DNA of 64,000 nt from assembly GCA_004297725.1 (NCBI GenBank), contig SCUS01000113.1, positions 117,110 to 181,109 of the forward strand. Reading direction: 5' to 3'. A model generated the notes under the pieces. That model was not told where the DNA came from, did no database searches, and saw only the letters and a program-made list of their open reading frames with translations. The position numbers and the translations under genes were made by a program. The stretch comes from Myxococcaceae bacterium. GTDB lineage: Bacteria > Myxococcota_A > Polyangia > Polyangiales > Ga0077539. Each line of letters opens with the position of its first letter. Position 1 is the stretch's first letter. This document shows, in pieces, positions 19,526 through 29,400 of this stretch.

Positions 19526-21262
19526 TCAGCTTGCGGACTTGTTCACGTCCGACAAGGTCACGCGGATGATCTCCTCGGTGGTGGTCACGCCCTCCAGGCA
19601 CTTGGTGATGCCGCTCATGCGCAGGGTGCGCAGCCCGCATCGGATCGCCTGGGTCTTGAGCTCCGCCGCCGACGCGCCCTGGAGCACGAGCTCCTTGAGC
19701 TCGTCCCACATCGGCATGACCTCGTAGAGCGCCACGCGCCCGCGGTACCCGGTGCCGTTGCAGTTGGTGCACCCCTGGCCCTTCCAGAGCCGGCCGTTGG
19801 CCTGCGCGATCTCCTCCTCCTTGAAGCCGATCTCGCGGAGCGCCTCGGCGTTGACCTTGATCTCCTGCTTGCACTCCGAGCAGATGCGGCGCGCGAGGCG
19901 CTGGGCGAGCACGAGGGTCGTGGCGGCGGTCACCATGAAGGGCTCGATGCCCATGTTGAGGAGGCGCGAGACCGTCCCCGGGGCGTCGTTGGTGTGCAGC
20001 GTCGAGAGCACCATGTGGCCCGTGAGCGCGGCCTTCACGCCGATCTCCGCGGTCTCGAAATCGCGGATCTCGCCGACCATGATGATGTCCGGGTCCTGCC
20101 GGAGGAAGGACCTCAGGGCCGCGGCGAAGTTGAGCCCGATGTCATCGTGCATCTGGCACTGGTTGATGCCCTGGAGGTTGTACTCGACCGGGTCTTCGGC
20201 GGTGGAGATGTTCTCGGAGATCTTGTTGAGCTCGGAGAGCGCGGAGTAGAGCGTCGTGGTCTTGCCCGACCCCGTGGGGCCGGTGACCAGCACCATCCCG
20301 AAGGGGTTGTGGATGGCCTTCATGAACCACTCGAGCGCCTGCTTCTCGAAGCCCAGCTTGGTCATGTCGAGCTGCAGGTTGGACTTGTCCAACAGACGCA
20401 TGACGATCTTCTCGCCCCAGATCGTGGGGAGGACCGACACGCGGTAATCCATCTCCTTGCCGCCCGGCATCTTGAGCTTGATGCGCCCGTCCTGCGGGAG
20501 GCGCCGCTCGGCGATGTCGAGGCTCGACATGATCTTGATGCGCGACGAGATCGCGTTCTTCATCTTGATCGGCGGGGACATCTCCTCGCGCAGCACGCCG
20601 TCGATGCGGTAGCGCACCCGGAGCTTCTTCTCGTAGGGCTCGATGTGGATGTCGCTCGCGCGAACCTTGATCGCGTTGAGCAGGATGGCGTTGCAGAGGC
20701 GGACGATGGGGGCGTCCTCGCTGGCCTTGGCCAGCTCCATCGCGTTGGCCTCGCTCTCCTCCTCCTCGCCGAACTCGATCTCGCCGTCGGCGAACTCATC
20801 GAGCACGTCGTTCATGTTGATGCCCTGGGCCTGCGCCTGGAACATCCGGTCGATGGCCGCGAGGATCGCGTTCTCGCTCGCGACCACGGGCTCGACGTTG
20901 TAGGTCGTGAGGAAGCGAACCGCGTCGATGGCGTTGAGGTTCGTCGGGTCGCTCATCGCCACGATGAGCGAGGTGCCCGCCCGCGAGATGGGCACGATGC
21001 GGTGCTTCTCGCAGATCTCCTTGGTGACGATCTTGCCGAGCTCGGGGTCGAGCTCCACGGCGTTGAGGTCGATGGAGGGGACGCGGTACTCCTGGGCCAG
21101 GAAGTTCGCGATCTCCTTCTCGGAGATGTACCCGAGCTTCGCCAGGGCGTAGGTAAGGTTCTGACCGGTGCGCTTCTGCTCGTCCTGTGCCGCCTTGAGC
21201 TGTGTCAGGGAGATGCGCTTCTCGCGCACCAGAAGCTCGCCAAGGCGATTGCCGCTCGACAT
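19526..21262 (-). CDS. pilB: Type IV pilus extension ATPase PilB
   Basis: The 578-residue hexameric ATPase for pilus extension, a GspE family member. The N-terminal MshEN-like domain (about residues 5-140) has repeated segments including LGELLVREKRISLTQLKAAQ, a fold that binds c-di-GMP in several relatives. The ATPase core has Walker A GPTGSGKTTT, an Asp box with EDPVEYNLQGINQCQ, Walker B DIIMVGEIRDFE and the His box GHMVLSTLHTN. The zinc site is CSEC at about 480 and CTNC about 40 residues later. The ATG at 21262 is preceded by AAGGAGG at seven bases, a strong ribosome binding site, and is preferred over an in-frame start 14 codons upstream. It is the first gene of the pilus block. Confidence 0.97.
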   Translation of the reverse strand: MSSGNRLGELLVREKRISLTQLKAAQDEQKRTGQNLTYALAKLGYISEKEIANFLAQEYRVPSIDLNAVELDPELGKIVTKEICEKHRIVPISRAGTSLIVAMSDPTNLNAIDAVRFLTTYNVEPVVASENAILAAIDRMFQAQAQGINMNDVLDEFADGEIEFGEEEESEANAMELAKASEDAPIVRLCNAILLNAIKVRASDIHIEPYEKKLRVRYRIDGVLREEMSPPIKMKNAISSRIKIMSSLDIAERRLPQDGRIKLKMPGGKEMDYRVSVLPTIWGEKIVMRLLDKSNLQLDMTKLGFEKQALEWFMKAIHNPFGMVLVTGPTGSGKTTTLYSALSELNKISENISTAEDPVEYNLQGINQCQMHDDIGLNFAAALRSFLRQDPDIIMVGEIRDFETAEIGVKAALTGHMVLSTLHTNDAPGTVSRLLNMGIEPFMVTAATTLVLAQRLARRICSECKQEIKVNAEALREIGFKEEEIAQANGRLWKGQGCTNCNGTGYRGRVALYEVMPMWDELKELVLQGASAAELKTQAIRCGLRTLRMSGITKCLEGVTTTEEIIRVTLSDVNKSAS

Positions 21263-21390
21263 CAAATGCCTCCTTCTCGTCGCCGATTGATCCGGTAGGG
21301 CCACTGTCGACGGGCGCGGTGCATCAGAGCGGTCGCGAGGTCGGGACAGCGCACAGCGTGTTATCTATCACGCCTGGACGAGGATCATCC

Positions 21391-22542
21391 ATGTGGTCGT
21401 GGTTGTCGCGTGCATTCCGGTCGACCGGAGCCGCAGAGCGGGCGGAGGCCGAGGGGCGGTTCGAAGACGCGGTGCGTCTCTACGTAGACGCGGGGGCTAG
21501 AGAGGAGGCGGTGCGGGTCCTGCTGGCCGTCTCGGAGACCACCCGGGCCCTGGAGGCCCGGCGCTCGCTGCTCACCCGGGCCGCGACCCTCTCCCGGAAT
21601 GACGCGCAGCAGGTCGAGGCCCGGCGACGGCTGGCCCGGCTCACCGTCGACGAGGCCGAAGACGACCCGCCCCGCACCGACGACGACCGCCGCGCGCTGG
21701 CCGACGCCGCCCGCGCCCTGGAGGGCCTCGGAGAGCACGGCGACGCGGCCCGCGCCTACGTGATGCTCGAAGACCGCGAGGGCATCGTCCGCACCCTCAC
21801 CCTGTCGGGCGACGTCGAGGCGCTCGAGCGGCTGACCGGGGCGCGCGACGACGTCGACCGGCACGGGCTGCGTCGCCGGGCTGCCACCGAGGACGCCGAC
21901 ACGCGCTGGCGCTCGGGAGACCGGCCGGGGTCGCTCACGGCGCTGCGGGCCTGGGTGGGCTCCAACGCCGACGACCACGAGGCCCGGCGGCTGCTCGATC
22001 AGCGGGAGGCTTCGCTGCTGCGCGGCGGCCGGTGCGAGCTGCGCGTCGACGGCGAGGCGGTCACGTTGATGGGCAAGCTGCCGCTGGTGATCGGCCGCGA
22101 GGGCGACCTGGTGCTTCGAGGGGCGGGGGTGTCGCGGCGGCACTGCGAGATCGCGCGCTCGGACGACGCCGCGGGGGCCTACGAGCTCCGCGACCTGGAG
22201 AGCCGGGCCGGGACCCGGCTCGACGGGCTGCGCATCGGCGCTCCGATGCGGCTGCGAGACGGGCAGCGCGTGGAGCTCGGCGACGACCTCGCGCTGCGGG
22301 TGGGGCTCGCCGACGGGGCGCTCACGCTGCTGGTCGAGCGGGGGCTCGACCGGGGTCGGCGGGTGGCGGTGCTCGCGGGCGACTGGCGCACCCCGATGGG
22401 TGTCCTGCGCATGAGGGAGAGCGGGCTGGAGCTCGAGCCGTCGGCGCCGGTGCAGCTCAACGGGCAGCGTGTGGCGATGGCGATGGTGCTGGCGCACGGC
22501 GACCGCATCGACGGCGCGCGCGGCTGGATGGAGGTTCTCTAG
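21391..22542 (+). CDS. FHA-domain protein with N-terminal helical repeats
   Basis: A 383-residue soluble protein. Residues of about 1-215 are Ala/Arg/Glu-rich helices like TPR or related repeats. The FHA domain starts near residue 230, with VIGREGDLVL and VSRRHCEIA (the phosphothreonine-binding loops), then LESRAGTRLDG. A further beta-rich segment of about 90 residues follows. The ATG at 21391 has GAGGA six bases upstream. It is the first gene of a two-gene unit with the Ser/Thr kinase, whose start is eight bases downstream, so the pair may form a kinase-reader module (inference). It is divergent from pilB, with a 128-base shared regulatory region. Confidence 0.9.
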   Translation: MWSWLSRAFRSTGAAERAEAEGRFEDAVRLYVDAGAREEAVRVLLAVSETTRALEARRSLLTRAATLSRNDAQQVEARRRLARLTVDEAEDDPPRTDDDRRALADAARALEGLGEHGDAARAYVMLEDREGIVRTLTLSGDVEALERLTGARDDVDRHGLRRRAATEDADTRWRSGDRPGSLTALRAWVGSNADDHEARRLLDQREASLLRGGRCELRVDGEAVTLMGKLPLVIGREGDLVLRGAGVSRRHCEIARSDDAAGAYELRDLESRAGTRLDGLRIGAPMRLRDGQRVELGDDLALRVGLADGALTLLVERGLDRGRRVAVLAGDWRTPMGVLRMRESGLELEPSAPVQLNGQRVAMAMVLAHGDRIDGARGWMEVL

Positions 22543-22550
22543 GAGCGCCG

Positions 22551-23813
22551 ATGGGACTGCGAGACTGGCTCCGACGCATCACCGGATCAAAGCCGACGGA
22601 CCCCGACGAGGCGGACGACGATCGGGCCGCGGCGCCGCCGGTGGTCTCTCCCGCCCACGCGGCCCCTCCCCGCAAGGTCGATGGGGTGGATGTGGCCGAG
22701 CGCCTGCGGGCAATGCCACCCGGGGATGCGGTGCGCCGGGCGGTGGCGTCGCTGCGCAGCGAGATCGACCCGGTCGCGGCGACGGGCCTCGTGAGGATGC
22801 TGCGGGAGCTCAGCGAGCGAGACGACCTCGACGATGACGCGGGGCTGCTGCTCGCGGAGTACTTTCAGGGGCGAGGGGAGGCGGACGTCGCGGCGCGAGT
22901 GCTGGAGACGGCCGCGAGGCGCTCGGGAGACGGCGCGCTGCGGGCTCGCCTCGGGCTCGCGGACCTGTGCATCGAGCGCGGCGACCGGGACGCGGCGGCG
23001 CGATGGCTCGAGGAGCTGGTGGCGTGCGACCTGACGTACCCCGGGGCGAGAGAGCGGCTACGGAGGCTGGGGGAGGGGGCCCGGCCGGGAGACGCGGGCG
23101 CCACGCTGCTGGCCCCGGACGCCCGCGCGGGCATCGGGCGCTACGTGCTCTTGAAGGAGCTCGGGCGCGGCGGGGCCGGGGCGGTGTTCCTGGCGAGGGA
23201 CGAGCGCCTGGGGCGCGAGGTCGCGGTGAAGCTCCACCATGGCGGCGGTGGTCGCGAGGCGCGTCGCGCGCGGATGCGGGCAGAGGCGGAGGTCGCCGAG
23301 GCCATCCGGTCGGCGCGGGTGGTGCGGCTCCTCGACGTCCGACCCGAGCAGGGCGCGCTGGTGATGGAGCACTGCGCGGGGGGATCGCTCCGGCAGGTGA
23401 TCGCTCGCGGCCCCGTCCCGACCGAGCAGGCGCGGGGGTGGATCCGGGACGTGGCGCGCGCGCTGGCGAGGGTCCACGACGCAGGCTGGGTGCACCGCGA
23501 CCTGAAGCCCGGCAACATCCTGCTTCGGGCGGACGGCCGCGCGGTGGTCTCCGACCTCGGGCTCGCCCGACGCGCCGGGGAGCGCGCCGACGCCGTCGAG
23601 GGGACGCCCGGGTTCACCGCCCCGGAGGCGAGGGCGGGCGAGGCCATCCGGCCCACCTCGGACGTGTACTCCTTCGGCGCCATGGGCCTCGCGCTGGGCC
23701 TCGGAGGGCACCCCGCGGTCGCCCGGTTGCTGCAGCAGTGTCTCTCTCCCGATCCCGCCGCGCGCCCCGCGGACGGGCGCGCCCTCGTCACGGCGCTCTC
23801 CGCGATCGCCTGA
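22551..23813 (+). CDS. Soluble Hanks-type Ser/Thr protein kinase
   Basis: A 420-residue kinase. The first 190 residues are a helical, TPR-like region (LAEYFQGRGEADVAARVLET). The kinase domain starts at about 195 with the glycine loop LGRGGAGAVFLA, the ATP lysine K227 in VAVKLHHGG, the catalytic loop HRDLKPGNIL with D317, DLG in place of DFG, and the APE-like motif TAPEA. No membrane helix or PASTA repeats are present, so it is cytoplasmic. AGGAG at the FHA gene stop is its ribosome binding site, so the two genes are coupled. The partner phosphatase could be the PP2C at 8870-9658 (inference). Its stop abuts that of birA on the other strand. Confidence 0.94.
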   Translation: MGLRDWLRRITGSKPTDPDEADDDRAAAPPVVSPAHAAPPRKVDGVDVAERLRAMPPGDAVRRAVASLRSEIDPVAATGLVRMLRELSERDDLDDDAGLLLAEYFQGRGEADVAARVLETAARRSGDGALRARLGLADLCIERGDRDAAARWLEELVACDLTYPGARERLRRLGEGARPGDAGATLLAPDARAGIGRYVLLKELGRGGAGAVFLARDERLGREVAVKLHHGGGGREARRARMRAEAEVAEAIRSARVVRLLDVRPEQGALVMEHCAGGSLRQVIARGPVPTEQARGWIRDVARALARVHDAGWVHRDLKPGNILLRADGRAVVSDLGLARRAGERADAVEGTPGFTAPEARAGEAIRPTSDVYSFGAMGLALGLGGHPAVARLLQQCLSPDPAARPADGRALVTALSAIA

Positions 23814-24569
23814 TCAGCGGATCTCGCCCGCGCGCACCGCGTGGACCACGCCCTGGTCATCGCGCACCCGCAGCGCCCCGGTCGGGTCGATGTCGATCGC
23901 GACGCCGCTCACCTCGCCGATGGACACCCGCGCTCCGATGTTCTCGCAGCGCTCGATGAGCCGCTGGCGGATGGCCCCGAAGCCGTCGGCGCAGAGCCGG
24001 CCGAGCGTAGCGTCGAGGCGCTCGAGCAGCGACGAGAGCACCGCCGCGCGGCCCGGGTCGTCGCCTCGCACGATGCGCAGCGAGGTGGCGATCTCCGCGA
24101 TGGCCTCGGGCATCACGGCGCCTCGCACGTTGACGCCGAGGCCGAGGATCACGGCGCTGGGCTGGGTTCCGCGGTAGATCGCCTCGGCCAGCAGGCCAGC
24201 GAGCTTTCTTCCCCGGTGGCGCACGTCGTTGGGCCACTTCACCGCCGTCGGCGTGGGGGTGAACCCGTCGAGCGCCTCGGACACCGCGAGCCCCGCGCCG
24301 AGGGCCAGGAGCGGCGGCTCGATCGCGTCGAGCCCCGAGCGCCACACGACGGACAGGTAGAGGTTCTCTCCCGCAGGGGAGGACCACGCCCGGCCGAGGC
24401 GTCCGCGCCCGGCGGTCTGCGCGTCGGCGAGCACGACGGTGCCGTGGCCCGCGCCCGCGTTGGCGAGCGCTCGGGCGTCGTCGTTGGTCGACCCGGTCAG
24501 CGCCTTCAGGATCAGCGGTCGCCCCAGCCGACACCCCGGAGGGCTCACGAAGGCGAGGAGGTCGTCCAT
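23814..24569 (-). CDS. birA: Biotin-acetyl-CoA-carboxylase ligase without repressor domain
   Basis: A 251-residue class I biotin protein ligase, which makes biotinyl-AMP and attaches biotin to the carboxyl carrier protein of acetyl-CoA carboxylase. The motif GRGRLGRAWSSPAGENLY forms the biotinyl-AMP loop and KWPNDVRHRGRKLAGLLAE the catalytic segment. The N-terminal helix-turn-helix of the E. coli bifunctional BirA is absent, so it should not regulate transcription. The ATG at 24569 has GAGAGG upstream and begins ten bases after nadC. The two genes probably form an operon. Its stop codon is directly next to that of the kinase gene. Confidence 0.94.
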   Translation of the reverse strand: MDDLLAFVSPPGCRLGRPLILKALTGSTNDDARALANAGAGHGTVVLADAQTAGRGRLGRAWSSPAGENLYLSVVWRSGLDAIEPPLLALGAGLAVSEALDGFTPTPTAVKWPNDVRHRGRKLAGLLAEAIYRGTQPSAVILGLGVNVRGAVMPEAIAEIATSLRIVRGDDPGRAAVLSSLLERLDATLGRLCADGFGAIRQRLIERCENIGARVSIGEVSGVAIDIDPTGALRVRDDQGVVHAVRAGEIR

Positions 24570-24579
24570 CGGGAGCCTC

Positions 24580-25485
24580 TCAGGGGGTAGCGCCGTCCCA
24601 GGAGCCGGTGACCTCGAGGTCGAGCCCGATGTCCACGGCGCGGGCGCCGTGGGTGAGCGCACCCACCGAGAGGACGTCGACGCCCATCGCAGCGAGGGTC
24701 GGGGCGCGCTCGAGGGTGATGCCCCCGGAGACCTCCACGATGGGAGCGTGGGCGAGCGAGCGGATTCGCCGGAGCGCCTCGACGGTCTGCGCGTCGTCGA
24801 AGTTGTCGAGCATCAGCACGTCGACGCCCGCGGAGAGGGCCTCGTCGAGCTCGTCGAGGGACTGCACCTCGCACTCGATGCGCATGGTGTGCGGGGCCGC
24901 GCGTCGGGCGCGCTCGATCGCCGGGCGGACGCCGCCGCAGACGGCGACGTGGTTGTCCTTGATGAGCACCGCGGAGGAGAGGTCGTTGCGGTGGTTGTGT
25001 CCGCCGCCGGCGCGTACGGCGTAGCGGTCGAGGGCGCGGAGCCCGGGGTTGGTCTTACGGGTGTCGGTAATCCGCGCGCGGCTCCCGGGGGGGAGGGCGT
25101 CGACGAAGCGGCGGGTCAGCGTGGCGACGCCGCACATCCGCTGGAGCAGGTTGAGCGCGCTTCGCTCGCCGGTCAGGACGCCGTGTGCAGGTCCCTCGAT
25201 CGCGGCGACCACGGCGCCCCTCGGGAGGAGCGTCCCGTCGGCGACGCGCGCGGTGAAGGTCACCCGAGGGTCGACCCGAGCGAAGACCCGAGCGGCCACG
25301 GACAGACCGGCGAGGACCATGGGCTCACGGGCGGAGAAGGTTCCGCGGGCGAGGGCGTCGGGCGGGACGACGGTGCGGGTGGTGACGTCTCCCGCGGCGA
25401 GGTCTTCGGCGAGAGCCATCTCGACGATGCGGTCGACTTCGAGGGGAGAGAGCTCGGCGGGCGAGAGGACAAACGCAGGGTTCAT
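24580..25485 (-). CDS. nadC: Nicotinate-nucleotide pyrophosphorylase (quinolinate phosphoribosyltransferase)
   Basis: NadC turns quinolinate and PRPP into nicotinate mononucleotide in NAD synthesis. The protein is 301 residues, about normal length. Family motifs are present: EDLAAGDVTT near the N-terminus, the GERSALNLLQRMCGVAT segment, DTRKTNPGLRALDRYAV with GGGHNHRNDL (phosphate and quinolinate binding), LIKDNHV and the C-terminal VEVSGGI. The ATG at 25485 gives the family start; longer starts run into the control region of the divergent respiratory operon. birA follows after ten bases. No nadA or nadB is in the window. Confidence 0.96.
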   Translation of the reverse strand: MNPAFVLSPAELSPLEVDRIVEMALAEDLAAGDVTTRTVVPPDALARGTFSAREPMVLAGLSVAARVFARVDPRVTFTARVADGTLLPRGAVVAAIEGPAHGVLTGERSALNLLQRMCGVATLTRRFVDALPPGSRARITDTRKTNPGLRALDRYAVRAGGGHNHRNDLSSAVLIKDNHVAVCGGVRPAIERARRAAPHTMRIECEVQSLDELDEALSAGVDVLMLDNFDDAQTVEALRRIRSLAHAPIVEVSGGITLERAPTLAAMGVDVLSVGALTHGARAVDIGLDLEVTGSWDGATP

Positions 25486-25867
25486 GGCAGCGCCGGGAGC
25501 GTTACCACAGAAAGCACGCGATTTACCGCGGCTCGGAGTCCCCAGCGGAGGGCACTTGCCTCGAGACGCAGGAGGCACTTCATATCGCCGGGCGCGTCGT
25601 CGGCGACGGAGCAACATCGTTGTCGATTCCTCGCGTGGTCCCCCTGCGAACCTGTTAGCGTCCCCGCCCGCGATCGAACTGGGCGGAGAACCTGCTCTGG
25701 AATGCTTCCAGAAGGCTCCTCTCCATCCCGGACCGAGCGCATGCCTCTTGACAGGGTTGCCGCGAATATGGTGCTAGCGGCACCGCGGTCCTGCGGCGCC
25801 CGGTCGCAGGGCGGGAGAACCGAGGACGCGCCCCGCGCTCGGCCAGCAGACCGAAGACAAACCTCCG
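25486..25867. other. Divergent control region between nadC and the respiratory operon
   Basis: This 382-base gap contains no convincing gene. It is less G+C-rich than its surroundings and should hold promoters for nadC (minus) and actA (plus). The best plus-strand candidate is at 25748-25777; TGTTAGCGT near 25655 is a second -10-like element. No terminator or RNA fold was recognised. Confidence 0.6.
25748..25777 (+). promoter_or_regulatory. Sigma70-type promoter candidate for the act-cox operon
   Basis: A perfect -35 hexamer TTGACA at 25748-25753 is followed after 18 bases by TGCTAG at 25772-25777, a weak -10. A transcript from here would have a leader of about 85 bases before actA. It is the only perfect TTGACA I noticed before this operon. 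Confidence 0.5.
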
Positions 25868-26491
25868 ATGCAGATCTTCCCGCGCTCACTCAACCGTCTG
25901 CCGGCCATCGTCGCCGTCGTGGTCGCCCTTGCGGGCGGCCTCGTGACGTCGCTGGTCTGGTACTACTTCTCACCGCTGAACACGCAGGTCGGCTACCAGC
26001 CGCGCCAGCCTGTCCCGTACAGCCACCTGCTGCACGCCGGACAGATGGGCATGGACTGCCGGTATTGCCACGCGAACATCGAGCGCGCCGCGCACGCGAT
26101 GATTCCGCCGACGCAGACCTGCATGAACTGCCACGCGCTGGTGCGCACCACCTCCGCCCGGCTCGCGCCGGTGCGTGAGAGCTGGGACAGCGGCCGGGCG
26201 ATCGAGTGGGTGAAGGTCCACCGGCTTCCCGACCATGCGTACTTCGATCACAGCGTGCACCTGTCCGCAGGCGTGGGCTGCGTGGAGTGCCACGGCCGCG
26301 TCGACCAGATGGACGTCGTGCGTCAGGTGCAGCCCTTGAGCATGTCCTGGTGCCTCGACTGCCACCGCAACCCGGGCCCGCGCATCCGCCCGCTCGATCA
26401 GATCACCAACATGGATCCCAGTCTGAGCGGGACCGCGCAGCCTCCGCGCGCGATCAACCCGCCCACGACGTGCTCAGGGTGTCACCGATGA
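25868..26491 (+). CDS. actA: Alternative complex III pentahaem cytochrome c subunit ActA
   Basis: A 207-residue membrane-anchored pentahaem cytochrome. One N-terminal hydrophobic helix (residues 12-35) anchors it on the periplasmic side. Five CxxCH haem motifs are seen: CRYCH, CMNCH, CVECH, CLDCH and CSGCH. Extra His residues spaced among them can be the distal ligands. In alternative complex III it relays electrons from the ActB iron-sulfur clusters to ActE or other cytochromes. It is the first gene of the operon; its TGA overlaps the actB ATG by four bases. Confidence 0.95.
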   Translation: MQIFPRSLNRLPAIVAVVVALAGGLVTSLVWYYFSPLNTQVGYQPRQPVPYSHLLHAGQMGMDCRYCHANIERAAHAMIPPTQTCMNCHALVRTTSARLAPVRESWDSGRAIEWVKVHRLPDHAYFDHSVHLSAGVGCVECHGRVDQMDVVRQVQPLSMSWCLDCHRNPGPRIRPLDQITNMDPSLSGTAQPPRAINPPTTCSGCHR

Positions 26492-29400
26492 CGCATCGCA
26501 AGCCGTATGAGTTCGAGGGGCCCGCGCCGGACGCGGCGGTCTATTGGACCAGCCTCGATGACTTCACGCTCCAGCAGAGCTCCGACCCGGCCGCGCGGGA
26601 CCACCTCGCCGAGGAGATCCCCCGCACGGCCCTCGACTTCTCCGACGGGGTCTCCCGCCGCGGGTTCATGACCCTGATGGGCGCGGCCGTCGCGCTCGCG
26701 ACCCTCGAAGGGTGCCGTCGGCCGGTCGACAAGATCATGCCGTACGCCCGCATGCCCGAGGACGTGGCCGTCAACGTGACGAGCTACTACGCCACGGTCA
26801 TCGACCGGCGCGGCGAGTCCCTCGGCCTGCTCGTCGAGAGCCACGAGGGGCGCCCCACCAAGATCGAGGGCAACCCCGACCATAGTGCGAGCCACGGCAA
26901 GACCGACCTGCTCGCGCAGGCCGCGGTGCTCGACCTCTACGATCCCGACCGGGCCCGGCAGCCCTCGACCCGCGGCGAAGACAAGCGCTACGCCGACGCC
27001 GAGGCCGCCCTCCAGACGGTCCTCCAGGCGCAGGCGGCCAACGGCGGCGGCGGCCTCCGGGTGCTCGCGCAGCCGACCAACTCCCCGACCTTCGTGCGCC
27101 TCCGCCAGGCGGTGCTCCGGCGCTTCCCCAACGCGCGCTTCCACACCTGGAGCGCGGCCTCCACCAGCAACGACCGCGAGGGCGCGAAGCTCGCCTTCGG
27201 CCAGGTCGTGCTCCCGGTGCTCTCGCTCGAGCGGGCGCGGGTGATCGTCTCCCTCGACAGCGACTTCCTCCAGACCGAGACCGGCGCGGTGCGCAACACC
27301 CGCGGCTTCGCGATGGGACGTCGCCCCGGCGAGGAGATGAGCCGACTCTACGTGGTCGAGCCCTCGTACACGATCACCGGCGCCAACGCCGATCACCGCC
27401 TGCGCCTCGCGGCGCGTGAGGTCGAACTCTACCTCCAGGCCCTCGCCGGCCAGCTCGTGCGCGCGCACAGCCTCGACCTCGGCGAGATCTCCGCCGCCGT
27501 GCGCAACGCCCAGGCCCCGCAGGGCGTCCCCGCGAAGTGGGTCGAGGCGGTCGCCAGCGACCTCGCCGCCCACCGCGGCGGCTCCGCGCTGGTCGTCGGC
27601 TCCAGGCAGCCCGCCACCGTCCACGCGCTCGCGCACGCCATCAACCAGGCGCTCGGCAACGCCGGCCAGACGGTGCGCTACATCGCCCCGGCGGACCGCG
27701 ACGAGGTCGACCACGGCACCGACATCGCAGCCCTCGCCGAGGCGATGGGCGCCGGTCAGGTGCAGGCGCTGGTGATCCTCGGCGGCAACCCCGTCTACGA
27801 CGCCCCGGGCGACCTGGCCTTCGGCGAGAAGCTCGGCCGCGTCCCCGCCAGCTTCGTCCTCTCCTCGCACCGCGACGAGACGGCCGAGCGCGCGACCTGG
27901 CACATCCCGCGGGCCCACGAGCTCGAGGCCTGGGGCGATGGACAGTCGCTCGACGGCACCGTCTCGATCCAGCAGCCGCTGATCCAGCCGCTCTTCCAGG
28001 GCCGCTCGGAGATCGAGATCCTGGCCCTCCTCGCCGATGCGCCGTCGCCCCGCGGCCACGACCTCGTGCAGGAGACCCACCGCGGCGCCGGGGTGCCCGC
28101 GGTGATCTTCAACCGCGCCTGGCGTCGCGCCCTCAACCGCGGCGTTCACGTCGAGGCGCCGAACAACCCGGCGCTCCCGTCGATCCAGGGTGGCGCGGTC
28201 GCTCAGCGCATGGCGCAGCGGCAGGCCGGCTCGCCCATCGGGCGGAGCAACCTCGAGGTGAACTTCCTCGTGGACGCCAAGGTGCTCGACGGCCGCCACG
28301 CCAACAACGCCTGGCTCCAGGAGCTCCCGGACCCGGTCACCAAGATCACCTGGGACAACGCGGCGTACGTCTCGCCCGCCACCGCCGAGGCGCTGAGCAT
28401 CGGCAACGGCGACATGATCCGACTGACCAAGGGCAGCCGCTCGGTCGAGCTCGTCGCCTGGATCCTCCCGGGGCAGGCCGACTGGAGCATCGGGCTCTCG
28501 CTCGGCTGGGGTCGCACCAAGGCCGGCCGCGTGGGCAACCGCAAGGGCTTCGACGTCACCCCGCTCCGCTCCGCCGGGGCGCTGTGGTTCACCGACGGCG
28601 TGGCGCTCACGAAGACCGGGGCGACCTACCCCCTCTCGCAGACGCAGGACCACTTCCGCATGGAGGGGCGTCCGATGGCGGTCGAGGCCACGCTGGCGGA
28701 GTTCAGCGAGACGCCGAACTTCGCCGCTCGTCGCTCGCCGACGCCCCGCACGCTGCCGCTCTGGCGCGAGGTGGACTACAGCACCGGCTACCGCTGGGGC
28801 ATGACCATCGACCTGGCGACCTGCACCGGCTGCAACACCTGCGTCGTCGCCTGCCAGTCGGAGAACAACATCCCCGTCGTCGGCAAGGAGCAGGTCTCCC
28901 GCGGTCGCGAGATGCACTGGCTGCGCATCGACCGCTACTTCGTGAGCCCGAAGTCGCACGGCAGCGACCGCGACGTCGAGGCGACGAGCGACCCGGCGGT
29001 GGCCTTCCAGCCGCTGGCCTGCGTGCAGTGTGAAGAGGCGCCCTGCGAGAACGTGTGCCCGGTGAACGCCACGGTGCACAGCCCCGAAGGCCTCAACGAC
29101 ATGTCCTACAACCGCTGCATCGGCACGCGGTACTGCGCCAACAACTGCCCGTACAAGGTGCGCCGCTTCAACTACCTGAACTGGCACAACGACGGGGTCT
29201 ACCAGCCCGAGGACGCCGACGTCCCGGAGACGGTGCGCATGCAGATGAACCCCAACGTCACGGTGCGCTTCCGCGGCGTGATGGAGAAGTGCACGTACTG
29301 CGTGCAGCGCATCCAGGGCCGCAAGATCGAGGCGCGGCGCGCGGACAACGGCCGCGGCCGGCACATCCGCGACGGCGAGCTGATGACCGCGTGCCAGCAG

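Noticed and set aside
25482..25889. A 135-codon minus-strand open frame across the nadC-actA gap
   Set aside because: Third positions lack the G/C pattern, there is no ribosome site, and it overlaps promoter-like sequence and both neighbouring genes.
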